NCBI GenBank assembly: GCA_043767025.1
Contig: JAYUHK010000110.1
Coordinates: 1-26,254, forward strand
Length of the DNA: 26,254 nucleotides
DNA from: JAYUHK01 sp043767025
GTDB lineage: Bacteria; Bacteroidota; Bacteroidia; Chitinophagales; Saprospiraceae
Direction: 5' to 3'
Within the stretch, counting starts at the first letter, position 1. Each line of letters starts with the position of its first letter. This document shows, in pieces, positions 16,355-25,245 of the stretch. The notes beneath the pieces were generated by a model. That model was not told where the DNA came from. It saw only the letters and a program-made list of their open reading frames with translations, and ran no database searches. A program made the position numbers and the translations under genes.

Positions 16355-16492
16355 AAAAAAACACTACATATAAAAACTACATGATTTTTATATGGTCTTT
16401 TTTTGTAATCTTCAAGCCCCTTATTTTTATGTCAATACAAATATTGATTTTTTTTATTCTTTGTATGTAGTTTTTTCATGTAGTGTTTTTTT
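16355..16492. repeat. Imperfect 28-bp inverted repeat (26/28) flanking 82 bp, upstream of the second giant gene
   Basis: The arm 16355-16382 and the reverse complement of 16465-16492 match at 26 of 28 positions. Each arm begins at its outer end with seven A (or T) and contains ACTACAT twice, 13 bp apart, so four ACTACAT/ATGTAGT sites lie in 138 bp. The 82-bp spacer is AT-rich and carries a near-match to a -7 box (TATTCTTTG, 16455-16463) pointing to the giant gene. I see no flanking target-site duplication. Options are an invertible promoter segment, paired regulator sites, a miniature element or an RNA stem. Confidence 0.85.
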
Positions 16493-16596
16493 CTCAAAAC
16501 ACGATTTTTCTTTTGACAGTGGCACTATATTTTCACTTTACAAGCATATCGTCAAGCCAAATACATATCATTTTAATACTTAAAACATTTTTTTTT

Positions 16597-19500
16597 ATGC
16601 TGATGCAATTTTCGAAACACCTTATCACACACCGAGCCTTGTGGCTCTTCGCCCTCGCGCTCTTGGCAGCCTCTCAACCCGCCAAAGCCCAAAACGGACT
16701 CACCGAACCCGTAGCTAAGTTCGTCACCCCTGCTTTCATATCGGGTTGCAACAACGACACGATTAAAATCGTCGTCACCAACCTCTATGAGCCGACCAGC
16801 ATCACCTGCACCGACAAGAATGGAATCCCCTCCTCCTCCTATCCAGACCCCGTCAAAATAAAGGTCAATGTCCCCGGAGGTACCGTCATTCAGTATGTCG
16901 CTGGTTCTGTCAGCAGCGACCCTACGGGTGCCGCCAGTAGCTCTCCGACCGGCAATACAGTAGATATTACCGTCCCGATGCCCGCACAAGGATACTCTAC
17001 CATCGTCAAGTTTGTAGTCCGCGCCGACTGCGGTGTGCTAAAACTAAACCCACTGCCTCAGTTCTCAGCCACCGTGGCTTACCCCACACCATACCCCATC
17101 GTAGGCGAAACCATCAACTCACCCGTGCTCTCGGTGGGTAATGCTCAGTTGAATGTAACAAACGGAATTTTAGGTTTTTCTAACCAGAATATAGCCTATG
17201 GTGGGAATGTTTTTAGATGTATTAACATTGCTAATGGAGGCTATGGTAATATAGATAATATTACAGTTACTGTTGAGTCACCAGACGCATTCGTCGAAAC
17301 AAGTACTTTGACTACACCATACGGATATCCTTATAGTTATGGTCTTTTAACAGCGGTATCCACAACGCCATTAGGTAATGGAATTACACGAAGAGTTTAC
17401 AAAGTCGCCGGTAATAGTTTGGGTACAGATGGTCTTTTAACACCTGGCGAAACAATGGGATTTTGTCAGGAACTTACAGCACCTAATGCTTGTGGTATCT
17501 ATGACGCAAAGTACAAAGTAGAATACCAATGTGCAGGTGGCGGTGCTGCTTGCGATGCCCCACAGTACATCACCAACCGCACGACCGTTTCGGCAGGAAC
17601 GCCAAAATTAGATGGCAAACTCGTTTCGGTAGAATACCCAGACGGTTGCCCCAAAAAGAAAATAGTATATGAAGTGACCAACACGGGTGCAGGCGGCAGC
17701 ACCGTAGTAGGCAATGCCTACGATGTAAAGCTCGGCATCAGCCTCGGCTCGGGCAAGGCAACGCTCTCTAATGTCACCCTCAACGGAACTCCCGTCACCA
17801 TCTCGGGCGGATTGACCGATTACTACATAGATACCCAGCAGTTCACGTCCGACCCCGACGGTCCGGGCGGACTCGAAGACCTCGACGGCGACGGCAAATT
17901 CGATGATATGAAGCCCGCTGCCACTACCACCGTGTCTTTCTTTTACACCATTCCCTGCGACATCGCTTGCGGGGCTGACCTCAACTACAAATTCAGCTCC
18001 TCCAATACCTTTACCGATTTTTGTAGGACGCTCAAAGGGGCTACCAGTACCTCGCTTGCCAACTTTGGCTTCTCCCAAGAGCAGCCCATAGAGCAACTCG
18101 AAAAAGTGGATTATGGAGTATTGACCGCAGGCGAAAGCCTCAAAAAAACAGCACGATTTGGCTTCAAATACCAACAGTCCAACATGAACCTCTCGGCAGC
18201 CACCGCCGAACTCCGCATCAGCTACAGCAAAAAATTTGAGTTCGACCCGAGCAGTGTCAAGCTCAACGGCGTGCCTATCGCAGGAGTCTTGCAAGGCACC
18301 GACACCCAGCCCAGCACCAGCACTACCGACAGCACCGCCACCGCTAGCAGCAGCGACTCTATGTTCGTCTATATGCTCACGGCAGCCCAAGTGACCGCTC
18401 TTTTCGATAGCTTCCGCGATAGCCTCTCCTACGACCAAACTTACTACGGCTGCACCGACCGCCAAGACACCAAAACAGGCGACAACTGGCAGCTCCTAAT
18501 CAAGACCAACCCCAACCAATGCCCCGACGGCTCTACGCCTTGTACTTTTGACTTGGCTTGCAAAAAAGCATTTGCTTATGCCTCTGGCAATGCCTGTGGT
18601 GTAAAACCTTGTTGGATAACAGACTTTAAGTTGTATAGGGACAAGCCCGTGGGTAGTACAGACGTAACACGCACCACACCTATCCCTGCCATAGACAGCA
18701 CCCGCAGCTATGCAGGCGATACCGTGGCTTTTAACCAAAATGCTTTCTATACAGGTAAATGGTTTGGTGAGCCGATTGGGCAAACCGTAGCAGATGGTGG
18801 CTTTGCTAAAGAAGGCTATGACATGAGAACCTATTTTAACTTTAATTATTCTAAACCAGTTGGCTATAAAAATGGCGTGAGTCCTTGGATATTTTTAGAA
18901 AACTATTCAACGGTTTGTGTGCGTAAGCGCATTCCAAACCCTACAAATTCATTAGCCCTTGGCACGCTCGGTCCTGTTATTTTTACAGCACCATTATTGG
19001 CATCTGACTTTACCCAAGCAATTGGTATAGCCACAGTAACTACACCAACCACACCAAGAGGTAGCTCTATTGCTGGACCTATTCCCCAAGCACCCTATAA
19101 TGGTAGAACATACAACGAATATCTTTGTGACACCTATAATGGTAGTTTATGGGAATTTAAGAACTGCCCTATGTCAAATTATGTCGAATCCGGAAACAAT
19201 TGGTATCAACGTCATTACAATGTCGCAGATGATAAAATAGAAGAACTCTATTATATCCAATTTGGAGGGGCTTTGGCTCGTGCAGGATATACCGGACCCA
19301 GTAACGACGATGAATATTACTATGAAGTAAAAACCAAATGGAAAATGAACCCCGACTTCCCTTGGGACAATTCTAATTCATATAGTTTTGCGGGTGCTGT
19401 GCAACACATAGGTAATAATAATACAGGTGTAGATTATTTTTCCCCTGCAAGTTCTTATACAACTAACTGCAACGATGCCTCAGCAACAGGCACCACAGTA

Positions 19501-22467
19501 AGCAAAGAGCTTACCGTAGGTAGCCCCAAGCAGACATACAATGCCGCTTGCGGTTTGCGGGTGAGCCATAAGATTAACTTTAAGAGTTTTGTAGGCAATT
19601 ATTTCAGAGGTGGCGAAGTACGAGTACCCTTGACTATTGACAAAATAGTAGCCCAGTTGCCATCAGAGTATGCCCTGGCAGGCACGCCCAACATCAGCCT
19701 ACAATACAACCAAAACTGCATCAGCAATACTTCTACTACTTCGGTAGCAGCATCGGGCAGCACAGGCACGGTAACATTCGCAGGAGTCGGCGGCGGCGCG
19801 TTCCCCTCCGCTACCAACGCAGACGGCTGCTCGGGCGGTCAGACCATCTATAACCTCTCTTACGACTTGGTGAAAGCCGGCACCGCCGCGCCTGCTGCCT
19901 ACACAGTACCCATCACCATCTACGGAAAAGACGAGTTCGGCGGCGACCAAATATTTTTGGACACCATCTACATCACCGAAGCCGACCCAATCCTGACCAT
20001 CACGCCAGTGGCGGCAAGCGTACAAATATCCGACGGCACTACGCCCTACGGCGGCGTATGCACGAGCTTCTACACCGACTACATCATAAAAAATACCGCA
20101 GCTTTCGATGCTCCGAATGTCTATTTGGCTGCCAAAGGCAACGCCAACGTGACGATACTCAACATCAATGACCTCAATCCTGCTACGCCATTGGCTGGCA
20201 GCGACACGCTGCGCTACGGCGGAGTCAATATGTTCGGGAAGCTCGGCACCGTCAAAGCTGGCGAAAGCCGCACCATCAGAGTCTATGCCACCACCACCGT
20301 CTGCTCCGACAAAGTGGAAGTGGTCGCCGACTTCGGCTGTACCTTCCCCAAAGACAACCTGCCCGACGAAAGCAGCACCAACACCAATTTGGTGAAAGCA
20401 AGCACCGCATTTACTGCCGAAAACCCAACTTTGCAAAGCAAACCAGTTTCGGACATCACCATATCAGACCTCTGCGCTACGAAGACGATAGAGTACGAAA
20501 TCCTCAACACAGGATTGCCGAATCTCTACAAGATGCTCAGCAACCTCACGCTCCCAGCAGGAGTCAGTATGGTAGCCGGCACCGCGCAGTTGGGCTATAG
20601 CACCGCAGGTGGCTTTACGGGCTTCTACAAAATCCCAACAGCCAACATAAGCGGCAGTGGCACGAGCCAAATAGGATTCGACTACTCCGCCAACAGTCCG
20701 TTTTTGAAAAATGACTGCGGCTTACCGGGCGCAGACGAAAGACCGATGAACTACGTCCGCCTGAAATTTGATGTAGAATTTTCGGCTTGCCCTGCTGGTG
20801 GCGTAGCGCAGTTATTGTTGGAAAGTACAGCTACGAACTATTGCGGAGCGACCGTGACGGCAAAATCAGCTGCTACTTTGCAGTTCAGCTCGCCTACGCA
20901 AGTCCGCAACCGCTACGAGTTGGCGCGCAGCACTTCACCCGTCAAGATATGCAACGCCAATGCTGGCGTACCGTTTGTAATGACAGACACCATATACGTG
21001 AAGAACGTAGGCGGGTTTTCAAATTCAGGACCTACGACAGGACAGGACACGGTATTTTTCTCATTTCCGAATATTTACAGCTATTACAGCGTAACCAATA
21101 TCAGCGTAGTAGATGCAGCCACATTTGGTTTATTTCCAATCACGCTGGGTTCCAACGGAGCGCAGCGGCTCAAGATAGTGATTCCAGCAGGAACGCCGGT
21201 GGGCGGCAGTGTTGCAGTACCTATCACATATACTTACACCTCGAAGATACCGAAGCTTTGCCAAAAATCATGTCCTTTGTTTTGTATATTCGGAGAATAT
21301 CATACGCTTTTGAGCCTCAAATGCGATGCAAAGGGTTTGGATTGCTCTACGGTCTATACCGAATATAGCAAGCTGACTACTCGCCACGCCGAGTGTTGCT
21401 ATGGCAGCATCGGCGATTATGTGTGGACAGACACCAACCAAGACGGACAGCAAGGCAGCACAACGGACGAGCCTCCGATAGCTGGCGTAACAGTCAATCT
21501 GTACCAAGATACGAGCGGCACGGGAGTTTTTGTGTTGGTAGCTACCAAACTTACCGACGCTATGGGTCACTATGTTTTTGATAGTTTGTTCACAGGCAAC
21601 TACCAAGTTCAGTTTATTGCTCCGCCGGGCAAGGCATTTACGACTCCGACTACGGGCGCAGGCAGCAGCGATAGCAACGCTGGCGCAAACGGCTACAGTG
21701 CGGTAATACCTATCAACACGGGTTTGGACCCATCGGACATCGGGCGCAACAACCCCACTATTGACGCAGGAATACTGAAATGCAGTACGCCAATCACGCC
21801 CGCTTTGAGCGTCACGAACAATACTTGCTCGCCCAATATAGCGGGTGGGTTCAGTATCACTACTCCGTGCGGAGCAGGTACGCACATTGAGTACTCGTTG
21901 GACGGCGGCACGACGTGGACTGGCACGCCACCATTTTACAATACCACGCCGCTCAACGTCGTCGCACGCTGCGTAAATGACAGCGACCCAACGTGTTTTG
22001 GAGCGAACAGTGTAAGCGTCAGCACGAGCCCTACGATATGTCCGCCGCTACCGCCCGGCACGCCGTGTTCTATCACCATCACGCAACAAACACAATCGGT
22101 TTGTAATAACAACGGTACAGAATATCGTTTGCAGGACGACTTTTTTACGGTCTTAATCAATGCTTCGGCTATCAACGGCGGACAGCGTTACGAAGTCGTA
22201 AATCTGGCAAATACAGACGGAACAGGTGGTAATCCATTGGGATTTGCGAACTATGGAACAGCAGTTTCGGTAGGTGGTTGGGGCAGTCTGATTGCTAATA
22301 ATACAGTTTTCATTCTGACTATCAGGGATTTAAAAGATAATAATTGTTTTAAGACAATCACTTTGAATCCCGTACCACCATGCAGCACCAAGGTCACCTC
22401 CAACAACAGTCCTTGCGGAGCGGTGCCGTGTGCGCCGATAAAAGCGGTGAAAAACGGACAAAATTAA
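16597..22467 (+). CDS. Giant secreted surface protein with SdrD B-like domain
   Basis: I place the start at the ATG at 16597 (1956 residues) rather than in the AT-rich leader at 16483, because a clean signal peptide begins here: charged N-region, hydrophobic LWLFALALLAAS, and cleavage after Ala31 (AKA|Q). The mature protein is a long series of beta-rich, Thr/Ser/Gly-rich and cysteine-containing segments with recurring 'xxCxxxxIxYxxxNTG' stretches, suggesting repeated immunoglobulin-like folds. An EF-hand-like loop DLDGDGKFDD sits near residue 428, a Ser/Thr-rich tract near 568-590, and a clear SdrD B-like domain at about 1603-1725 (GDYVWTDTNQDGQQG). The tail (about 1730-1956) is Cys/Pro-rich and ends in CGAVPCAPIKAVKNGQN; I see no standard type 9 C-terminal sorting domain. 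Two internal stretches are more AT-rich than the rest. It is divergent from the kinase gene. The function is probably cell-surface or matrix related; this is not proven. Confidence 0.92.
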   Translation: MLMQFSKHLITHRALWLFALALLAASQPAKAQNGLTEPVAKFVTPAFISGCNNDTIKIVVTNLYEPTSITCTDKNGIPSSSYPDPVKIKVNVPGGTVIQYVAGSVSSDPTGAASSSPTGNTVDITVPMPAQGYSTIVKFVVRADCGVLKLNPLPQFSATVAYPTPYPIVGETINSPVLSVGNAQLNVTNGILGFSNQNIAYGGNVFRCINIANGGYGNIDNITVTVESPDAFVETSTLTTPYGYPYSYGLLTAVSTTPLGNGITRRVYKVAGNSLGTDGLLTPGETMGFCQELTAPNACGIYDAKYKVEYQCAGGGAACDAPQYITNRTTVSAGTPKLDGKLVSVEYPDGCPKKKIVYEVTNTGAGGSTVVGNAYDVKLGISLGSGKATLSNVTLNGTPVTISGGLTDYYIDTQQFTSDPDGPGGLEDLDGDGKFDDMKPAATTTVSFFYTIPCDIACGADLNYKFSSSNTFTDFCRTLKGATSTSLANFGFSQEQPIEQLEKVDYGVLTAGESLKKTARFGFKYQQSNMNLSAATAELRISYSKKFEFDPSSVKLNGVPIAGVLQGTDTQPSTSTTDSTATASSSDSMFVYMLTAAQVTALFDSFRDSLSYDQTYYGCTDRQDTKTGDNWQLLIKTNPNQCPDGSTPCTFDLACKKAFAYASGNACGVKPCWITDFKLYRDKPVGSTDVTRTTPIPAIDSTRSYAGDTVAFNQNAFYTGKWFGEPIGQTVADGGFAKEGYDMRTYFNFNYSKPVGYKNGVSPWIFLENYSTVCVRKRIPNPTNSLALGTLGPVIFTAPLLASDFTQAIGIATVTTPTTPRGSSIAGPIPQAPYNGRTYNEYLCDTYNGSLWEFKNCPMSNYVESGNNWYQRHYNVADDKIEELYYIQFGGALARAGYTGPSNDDEYYYEVKTKWKMNPDFPWDNSNSYSFAGAVQHIGNNNTGVDYFSPASSYTTNCNDASATGTTVSKELTVGSPKQTYNAACGLRVSHKINFKSFVGNYFRGGEVRVPLTIDKIVAQLPSEYALAGTPNISLQYNQNCISNTSTTSVAASGSTGTVTFAGVGGGAFPSATNADGCSGGQTIYNLSYDLVKAGTAAPAAYTVPITIYGKDEFGGDQIFLDTIYITEADPILTITPVAASVQISDGTTPYGGVCTSFYTDYIIKNTAAFDAPNVYLAAKGNANVTILNINDLNPATPLAGSDTLRYGGVNMFGKLGTVKAGESRTIRVYATTTVCSDKVEVVADFGCTFPKDNLPDESSTNTNLVKASTAFTAENPTLQSKPVSDITISDLCATKTIEYEILNTGLPNLYKMLSNLTLPAGVSMVAGTAQLGYSTAGGFTGFYKIPTANISGSGTSQIGFDYSANSPFLKNDCGLPGADERPMNYVRLKFDVEFSACPAGGVAQLLLESTATNYCGATVTAKSAATLQFSSPTQVRNRYELARSTSPVKICNANAGVPFVMTDTIYVKNVGGFSNSGPTTGQDTVFFSFPNIYSYYSVTNISVVDAATFGLFPITLGSNGAQRLKIVIPAGTPVGGSVAVPITYTYTSKIPKLCQKSCPLFCIFGEYHTLLSLKCDAKGLDCSTVYTEYSKLTTRHAECCYGSIGDYVWTDTNQDGQQGSTTDEPPIAGVTVNLYQDTSGTGVFVLVATKLTDAMGHYVFDSLFTGNYQVQFIAPPGKAFTTPTTGAGSSDSNAGANGYSAVIPINTGLDPSDIGRNNPTIDAGILKCSTPITPALSVTNNTCSPNIAGGFSITTPCGAGTHIEYSLDGGTTWTGTPPFYNTTPLNVVARCVNDSDPTCFGANSVSVSTSPTICPPLPPGTPCSITITQQTQSVCNNNGTEYRLQDDFFTVLINASAINGGQRYEVVNLANTDGTGGNPLGFANYGTAVSVGGWGSLIANNTVFILTIRDLKDNNCFKTITLNPVPPCSTKVTSNNSPCGAVPCAPIKAVKNGQN

Positions 22468-22493
22468 ACGGTTTCGGTAAAATTTAAGCATAC

Positions 22494-22540
22494 AAAAACA
22501 GAAGGCAGTCAGAGCGTATAATGCGCTTCGGCTGTTTTTT
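22494..22540. terminator. Probable bidirectional rho-independent terminator
   Basis: An A-run (22494-22498) and a T-run (22535-22540) flank a hairpin made by 22506-22516 and 22524-22534 (CAGTCAGAGCG against CGCTTCGGCTG; most positions pair, including G-U). It sits in the 76-bp gap between the convergent giant surface-protein gene and the kinase/RapZ-C gene, so it can serve both. Confidence 0.7.
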
Positions 22541-22543
22541 GTT

Positions 22544-23983
22544 TCATCTCACCACGCCCTGCTCTCGATGGCAAAGTTGGACGTTGATGCCGTATTTGTT
22601 GCGCAAGTGCGCATAAAGTTTTTCGGCGGAATAAACGGAGCGGTGCTGTCCGCCAGTGCAGCCAAAACAAACCAGGAGGCTTTCAAAGTTCCGCTCGATG
22701 TAGTTTTCTACTGATGCGTCTATTATTGCAAAAGAATTTTGGAGAAAAGCGGTCATCGTTTTTTGTTGTTCCAAAAACTGTATTACGGGTGCGTCCATAC
22801 CAGTCAAAGATTTGTACTGTTCGTAGCGACCGGGATTTTCGATGGCGCGACAGTCGAATTGAAAGCCGCCGCCGTTGGGAGAGTCGTCCTGCGGAAGTCC
22901 TTTTTTGTAGGAAAAGCTAACTATTTTGACGGTCAATTTACTATTTTTCCCAAGATTTTTGTCGTAAGGCTCGAAGCGAGATTTGGAAAGCACTGTTAGC
23001 TCTAAAGCTCTGCGCAAGTGCGGCATCTCGAAAGGCAGTTGTACGTTGTCGAGCCACCACGCAATATTTTTGATGGCGAAAGGAATACTTGTCACAAAAT
23101 GTTCTTTTTTTTCATAAAGTCCTCTAAATCCGTACGCGCCCATCGCCTGCAAGCAACGGATAAGAACATAGGCGTAATAGTGTTTTGTAAAAATTTTGCG
23201 GTCAATCCCTGTGAGCTGTTCGGCAGCGTCGAGGTAGGTTTCGAGCAACTCTTCGCGGATAGAGTGCGGCATATTTCCTTTGGCTTGAAAGAGCAGCGAT
23301 GCCAAATCATACTGCAACGCTCCTCTCCTACCGCCTTGATAATCAATAAAATACGGCTTATTTTCTTTGAGCATAATGTTTCTCGACTGGCAGTCGCGGA
23401 GCATAAAATAGTCGCAGTCGGCTTGCAGAAGGAAGGTTATTAATTGCTCAAAGTCGTCCTCCAATCCTTGCTCGTCAAAGGGAATATCGGCAAGTTTGAG
23501 AAAAAAATTCTTAAAATAATGCAAATCCCAGAGCATGGAGCGATGCCCAAACTCCGCGAGCGGATAGCAAATAGCGTAGTCAAATCCTTTATTTCCTTGT
23601 ATCTGAAATCTCGCCAACGCTGTCACAACTTCTCTGTAAGTATTTTTTAATTCGTCCGAAAATGGCTGTCCTTGCGCAGGTATTTTTTGATAAAGGGCGC
23701 AGTCGCTCAAGTCTTCTTGCAGGTAAATATTTTCTTCTAATTTGGTCGCCAAAAGGCTCGGAACGGGCAGCTGTTTGGTCAAAAAATGCTGGGTCATTGC
23801 TATAAAAGCACGATTTTCGCTTTCATTTTCGCAATACGTTCCGATGGCAGTTTGTCCGTCTTCGTCCGCCAATCGGAAGTATTTTCTGTCAGAGCCAGAC
23901 TGGGCGATGGGCAGAATTGATTGGACATTTTTTCCTGACCACGACGTATAAAGTCGTCGCAGCGATTGTTCGATGGCGTGCAT
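22544..23983 (-). CDS. Amino-sugar-kinase-like phosphotransferase fused to a RapZ C-terminal domain
   Basis: This 479-residue protein has two parts. Residues 1 to about 330 resemble the aminoglycoside-phosphotransferase/AmgK-type kinase fold: Gly-rich start 'SGSDRKYFRL', the Brenner-like motif LRDCQSRNIM with catalytic Asp197 and Asn202, and metal-binding Asp214 in IDYQGG. Residues about 351-479 match the RapZ (YvcJ) C-terminal domain, with 'VSFSYKKGLP', 'FDCRAIENPGRY', 'LTGMD' and the signature GCTGGQHRSV (441-450). The RapZ N-terminal P-loop domain is absent. AmgK kinases phosphorylate MurNAc/GlcNAc in cell-wall recycling, and the RapZ C-domain binds glucosamine-6-phosphate in Escherichia coli. 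A role in sensing or handling amino sugars for peptidoglycan is therefore inferred. The His usually preceding the catalytic Asp is Arg here. It lies 134 bp downstream of obg and shares a terminator with the convergent giant gene. Confidence 0.9.
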   Translation of the reverse strand: MHAIEQSLRRLYTSWSGKNVQSILPIAQSGSDRKYFRLADEDGQTAIGTYCENESENRAFIAMTQHFLTKQLPVPSLLATKLEENIYLQEDLSDCALYQKIPAQGQPFSDELKNTYREVVTALARFQIQGNKGFDYAICYPLAEFGHRSMLWDLHYFKNFFLKLADIPFDEQGLEDDFEQLITFLLQADCDYFMLRDCQSRNIMLKENKPYFIDYQGGRRGALQYDLASLLFQAKGNMPHSIREELLETYLDAAEQLTGIDRKIFTKHYYAYVLIRCLQAMGAYGFRGLYEKKEHFVTSIPFAIKNIAWWLDNVQLPFEMPHLRRALELTVLSKSRFEPYDKNLGKNSKLTVKIVSFSYKKGLPQDDSPNGGGFQFDCRAIENPGRYEQYKSLTGMDAPVIQFLEQQKTMTAFLQNSFAIIDASVENYIERNFESLLVCFGCTGGQHRSVYSAEKLYAHLRNKYGINVQLCHREQGVVR

Positions 23984-24117
23984 GAGTTTGTATGATTTTC
24001 TTAAGTAGTTTTTAGTTTTTAGTAGTTAATTTTTAGTTGCATAAATAATTGCTAATCAATTAGTTACAAACATTATATAATCACAAGTAAATCTTTGCAG
24101 ATACTTATTTGAACGAA

Positions 24118-25119
24118 TTACTCTACTATTTCGGGGTTCAAAGTAGTCCAAAGCAAGTCTTTGAGTTCTTGCAGCCCTTGTTGAGCGATAGCGGAGATAA
24201 AGACCGTTTTGATGCCGCGCGGAAGTGTGGGTTTGAGCAGTTTTACCATCTCTTTGTCCGCCATGTCGCACTTGGTAATCGCCAGCACGCGCGGCTTGTC
24301 CAGCATTTCTTCGTTGTACATAGCGAGTTCGTTGAGCAAAATCTTATATTCTTTTTTGATGTCGGGGCTGTCGCAAGCAATCATAAAAAGCAGTACCGAG
24401 TTGCGCTCAATGTGGCGGAGGAACCGGTGTCCCAAGCCTTTTCCTTCGTGTGCGTTTTCGATGATGCCGGGAATATCTGCCACGATGAACGAGCGAAAGT
24501 CGCGATAAGGAACGATGCCAAGATTGGGCGTAAGGGTCGTAAAAGCGTAGTCGCCAATCTTTGGTTTGGCAGCTGAAATGACGGAAAGCAATGTCGATTT
24601 TCCGGCATTCGGGAAGCCCACCAAACCTACATCTGCCAGTACTTTCAGCTCCAAAATCTTCCACTCTTCTTTGGCTGATTCGCCCGGCTGGGCATAAGTC
24701 GGCACTTGATTGGTCGGCGACTTGAACGAATTATTGCCCAATCCACCGCGTCCGCCGCCGAGCAATACTCGTGTTTCGCCGTGTTTTGTAATCTCAAAAA
24801 GGATTTCGCCTGTTTCGTCGTCCTTTGCTACCGTGCCGAGCGGCACTTCGATAATAACATTGTCGCCGTCGGAGCCATGACAATTACCGCCAGTCCCATT
24901 GCCGCCGTCGCCTGCCAAGACGTGTTTGCGATAGCGCAAAGCGAGCAGCGTCCAAAGATGAGAATTTCCTTTTAGGGTAATGCTTCCTCCCTTGCCGCCG
25001 TCGCCGCCGTCGGGTCCGCCTTTGTCGGTTTTGGCGTTGCGCAAGAAGTGCATCGAGCCTGCTCCACCTTTGCCCGAGCGACAACAGATACGGACGTAAT
25101 CTACAAAATTTTCACTCAT
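24118..25119 (-). CDS. obg: GTPase Obg/CgtA
   Basis: This is the conserved ribosome-associated GTPase that acts in late 50S assembly and growth control. The Gly-rich Obg fold covers about 1-160 (GGPDGGDGGKGG, GGRGGLGN). The GTPase domain follows with G1 GFPNAGKS (168-175), the G2 region around TTLTPNLG, G3 DIPG (215-218), G4 TKCD (282-285) and G5 near ISA. The C-terminal OCT domain is missing, which is usual in Bacteroidota. I chose the start at 25119 (333 residues, MSENFVDYVRI) because the Obg domain begins right there; an upstream ATG at 25152 would add 11 unconserved residues. It lies downstream of adk on the same strand with a 126-bp gap, so co-transcription is possible. Confidence 0.96.
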   Translation of the reverse strand: MSENFVDYVRICCRSGKGGAGSMHFLRNAKTDKGGPDGGDGGKGGSITLKGNSHLWTLLALRYRKHVLAGDGGNGTGGNCHGSDGDNVIIEVPLGTVAKDDETGEILFEITKHGETRVLLGGGRGGLGNNSFKSPTNQVPTYAQPGESAKEEWKILELKVLADVGLVGFPNAGKSTLLSVISAAKPKIGDYAFTTLTPNLGIVPYRDFRSFIVADIPGIIENAHEGKGLGHRFLRHIERNSVLLFMIACDSPDIKKEYKILLNELAMYNEEMLDKPRVLAITKCDMADKEMVKLLKPTLPRGIKTVFISAIAQQGLQELKDLLWTTLNPEIVE

Positions 25120-25245
25120 AATAGTTATAAAAAATTCAGAAAAGAGAACCAAGCTATTTGGGACTCAATTTATTGGACGGCAGCCGATATTGGACGGTAT
25201 CGAAAATTTACGGAAAATTCGGATACAATACAGCTTTTTCTAAAA

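Noticed and set aside
16392..16583. Plus-strand frame of 63 codons upstream of giant B
   Set aside because: It crosses the inverted-repeat arm and is Phe/Tyr-rich translation of T-runs.
16483..16596. Upstream ATG for giant B (38 extra residues)
   Set aside because: The extra residues come from AT-rich leader and the inverted repeat; a typical signal peptide starts at 16597.
17608..18465. Minus-strand frame of 285 codons inside giant B (also one at 19699-20436)
   Set aside because: Antisense shadows in GC-richer parts of the giant gene, with no domain or signal features.
25120..25152. Upstream start of obg giving 344 residues
   Set aside because: The Obg fold begins at MSENFVDYV (25119); the extra 11 residues have no family match.
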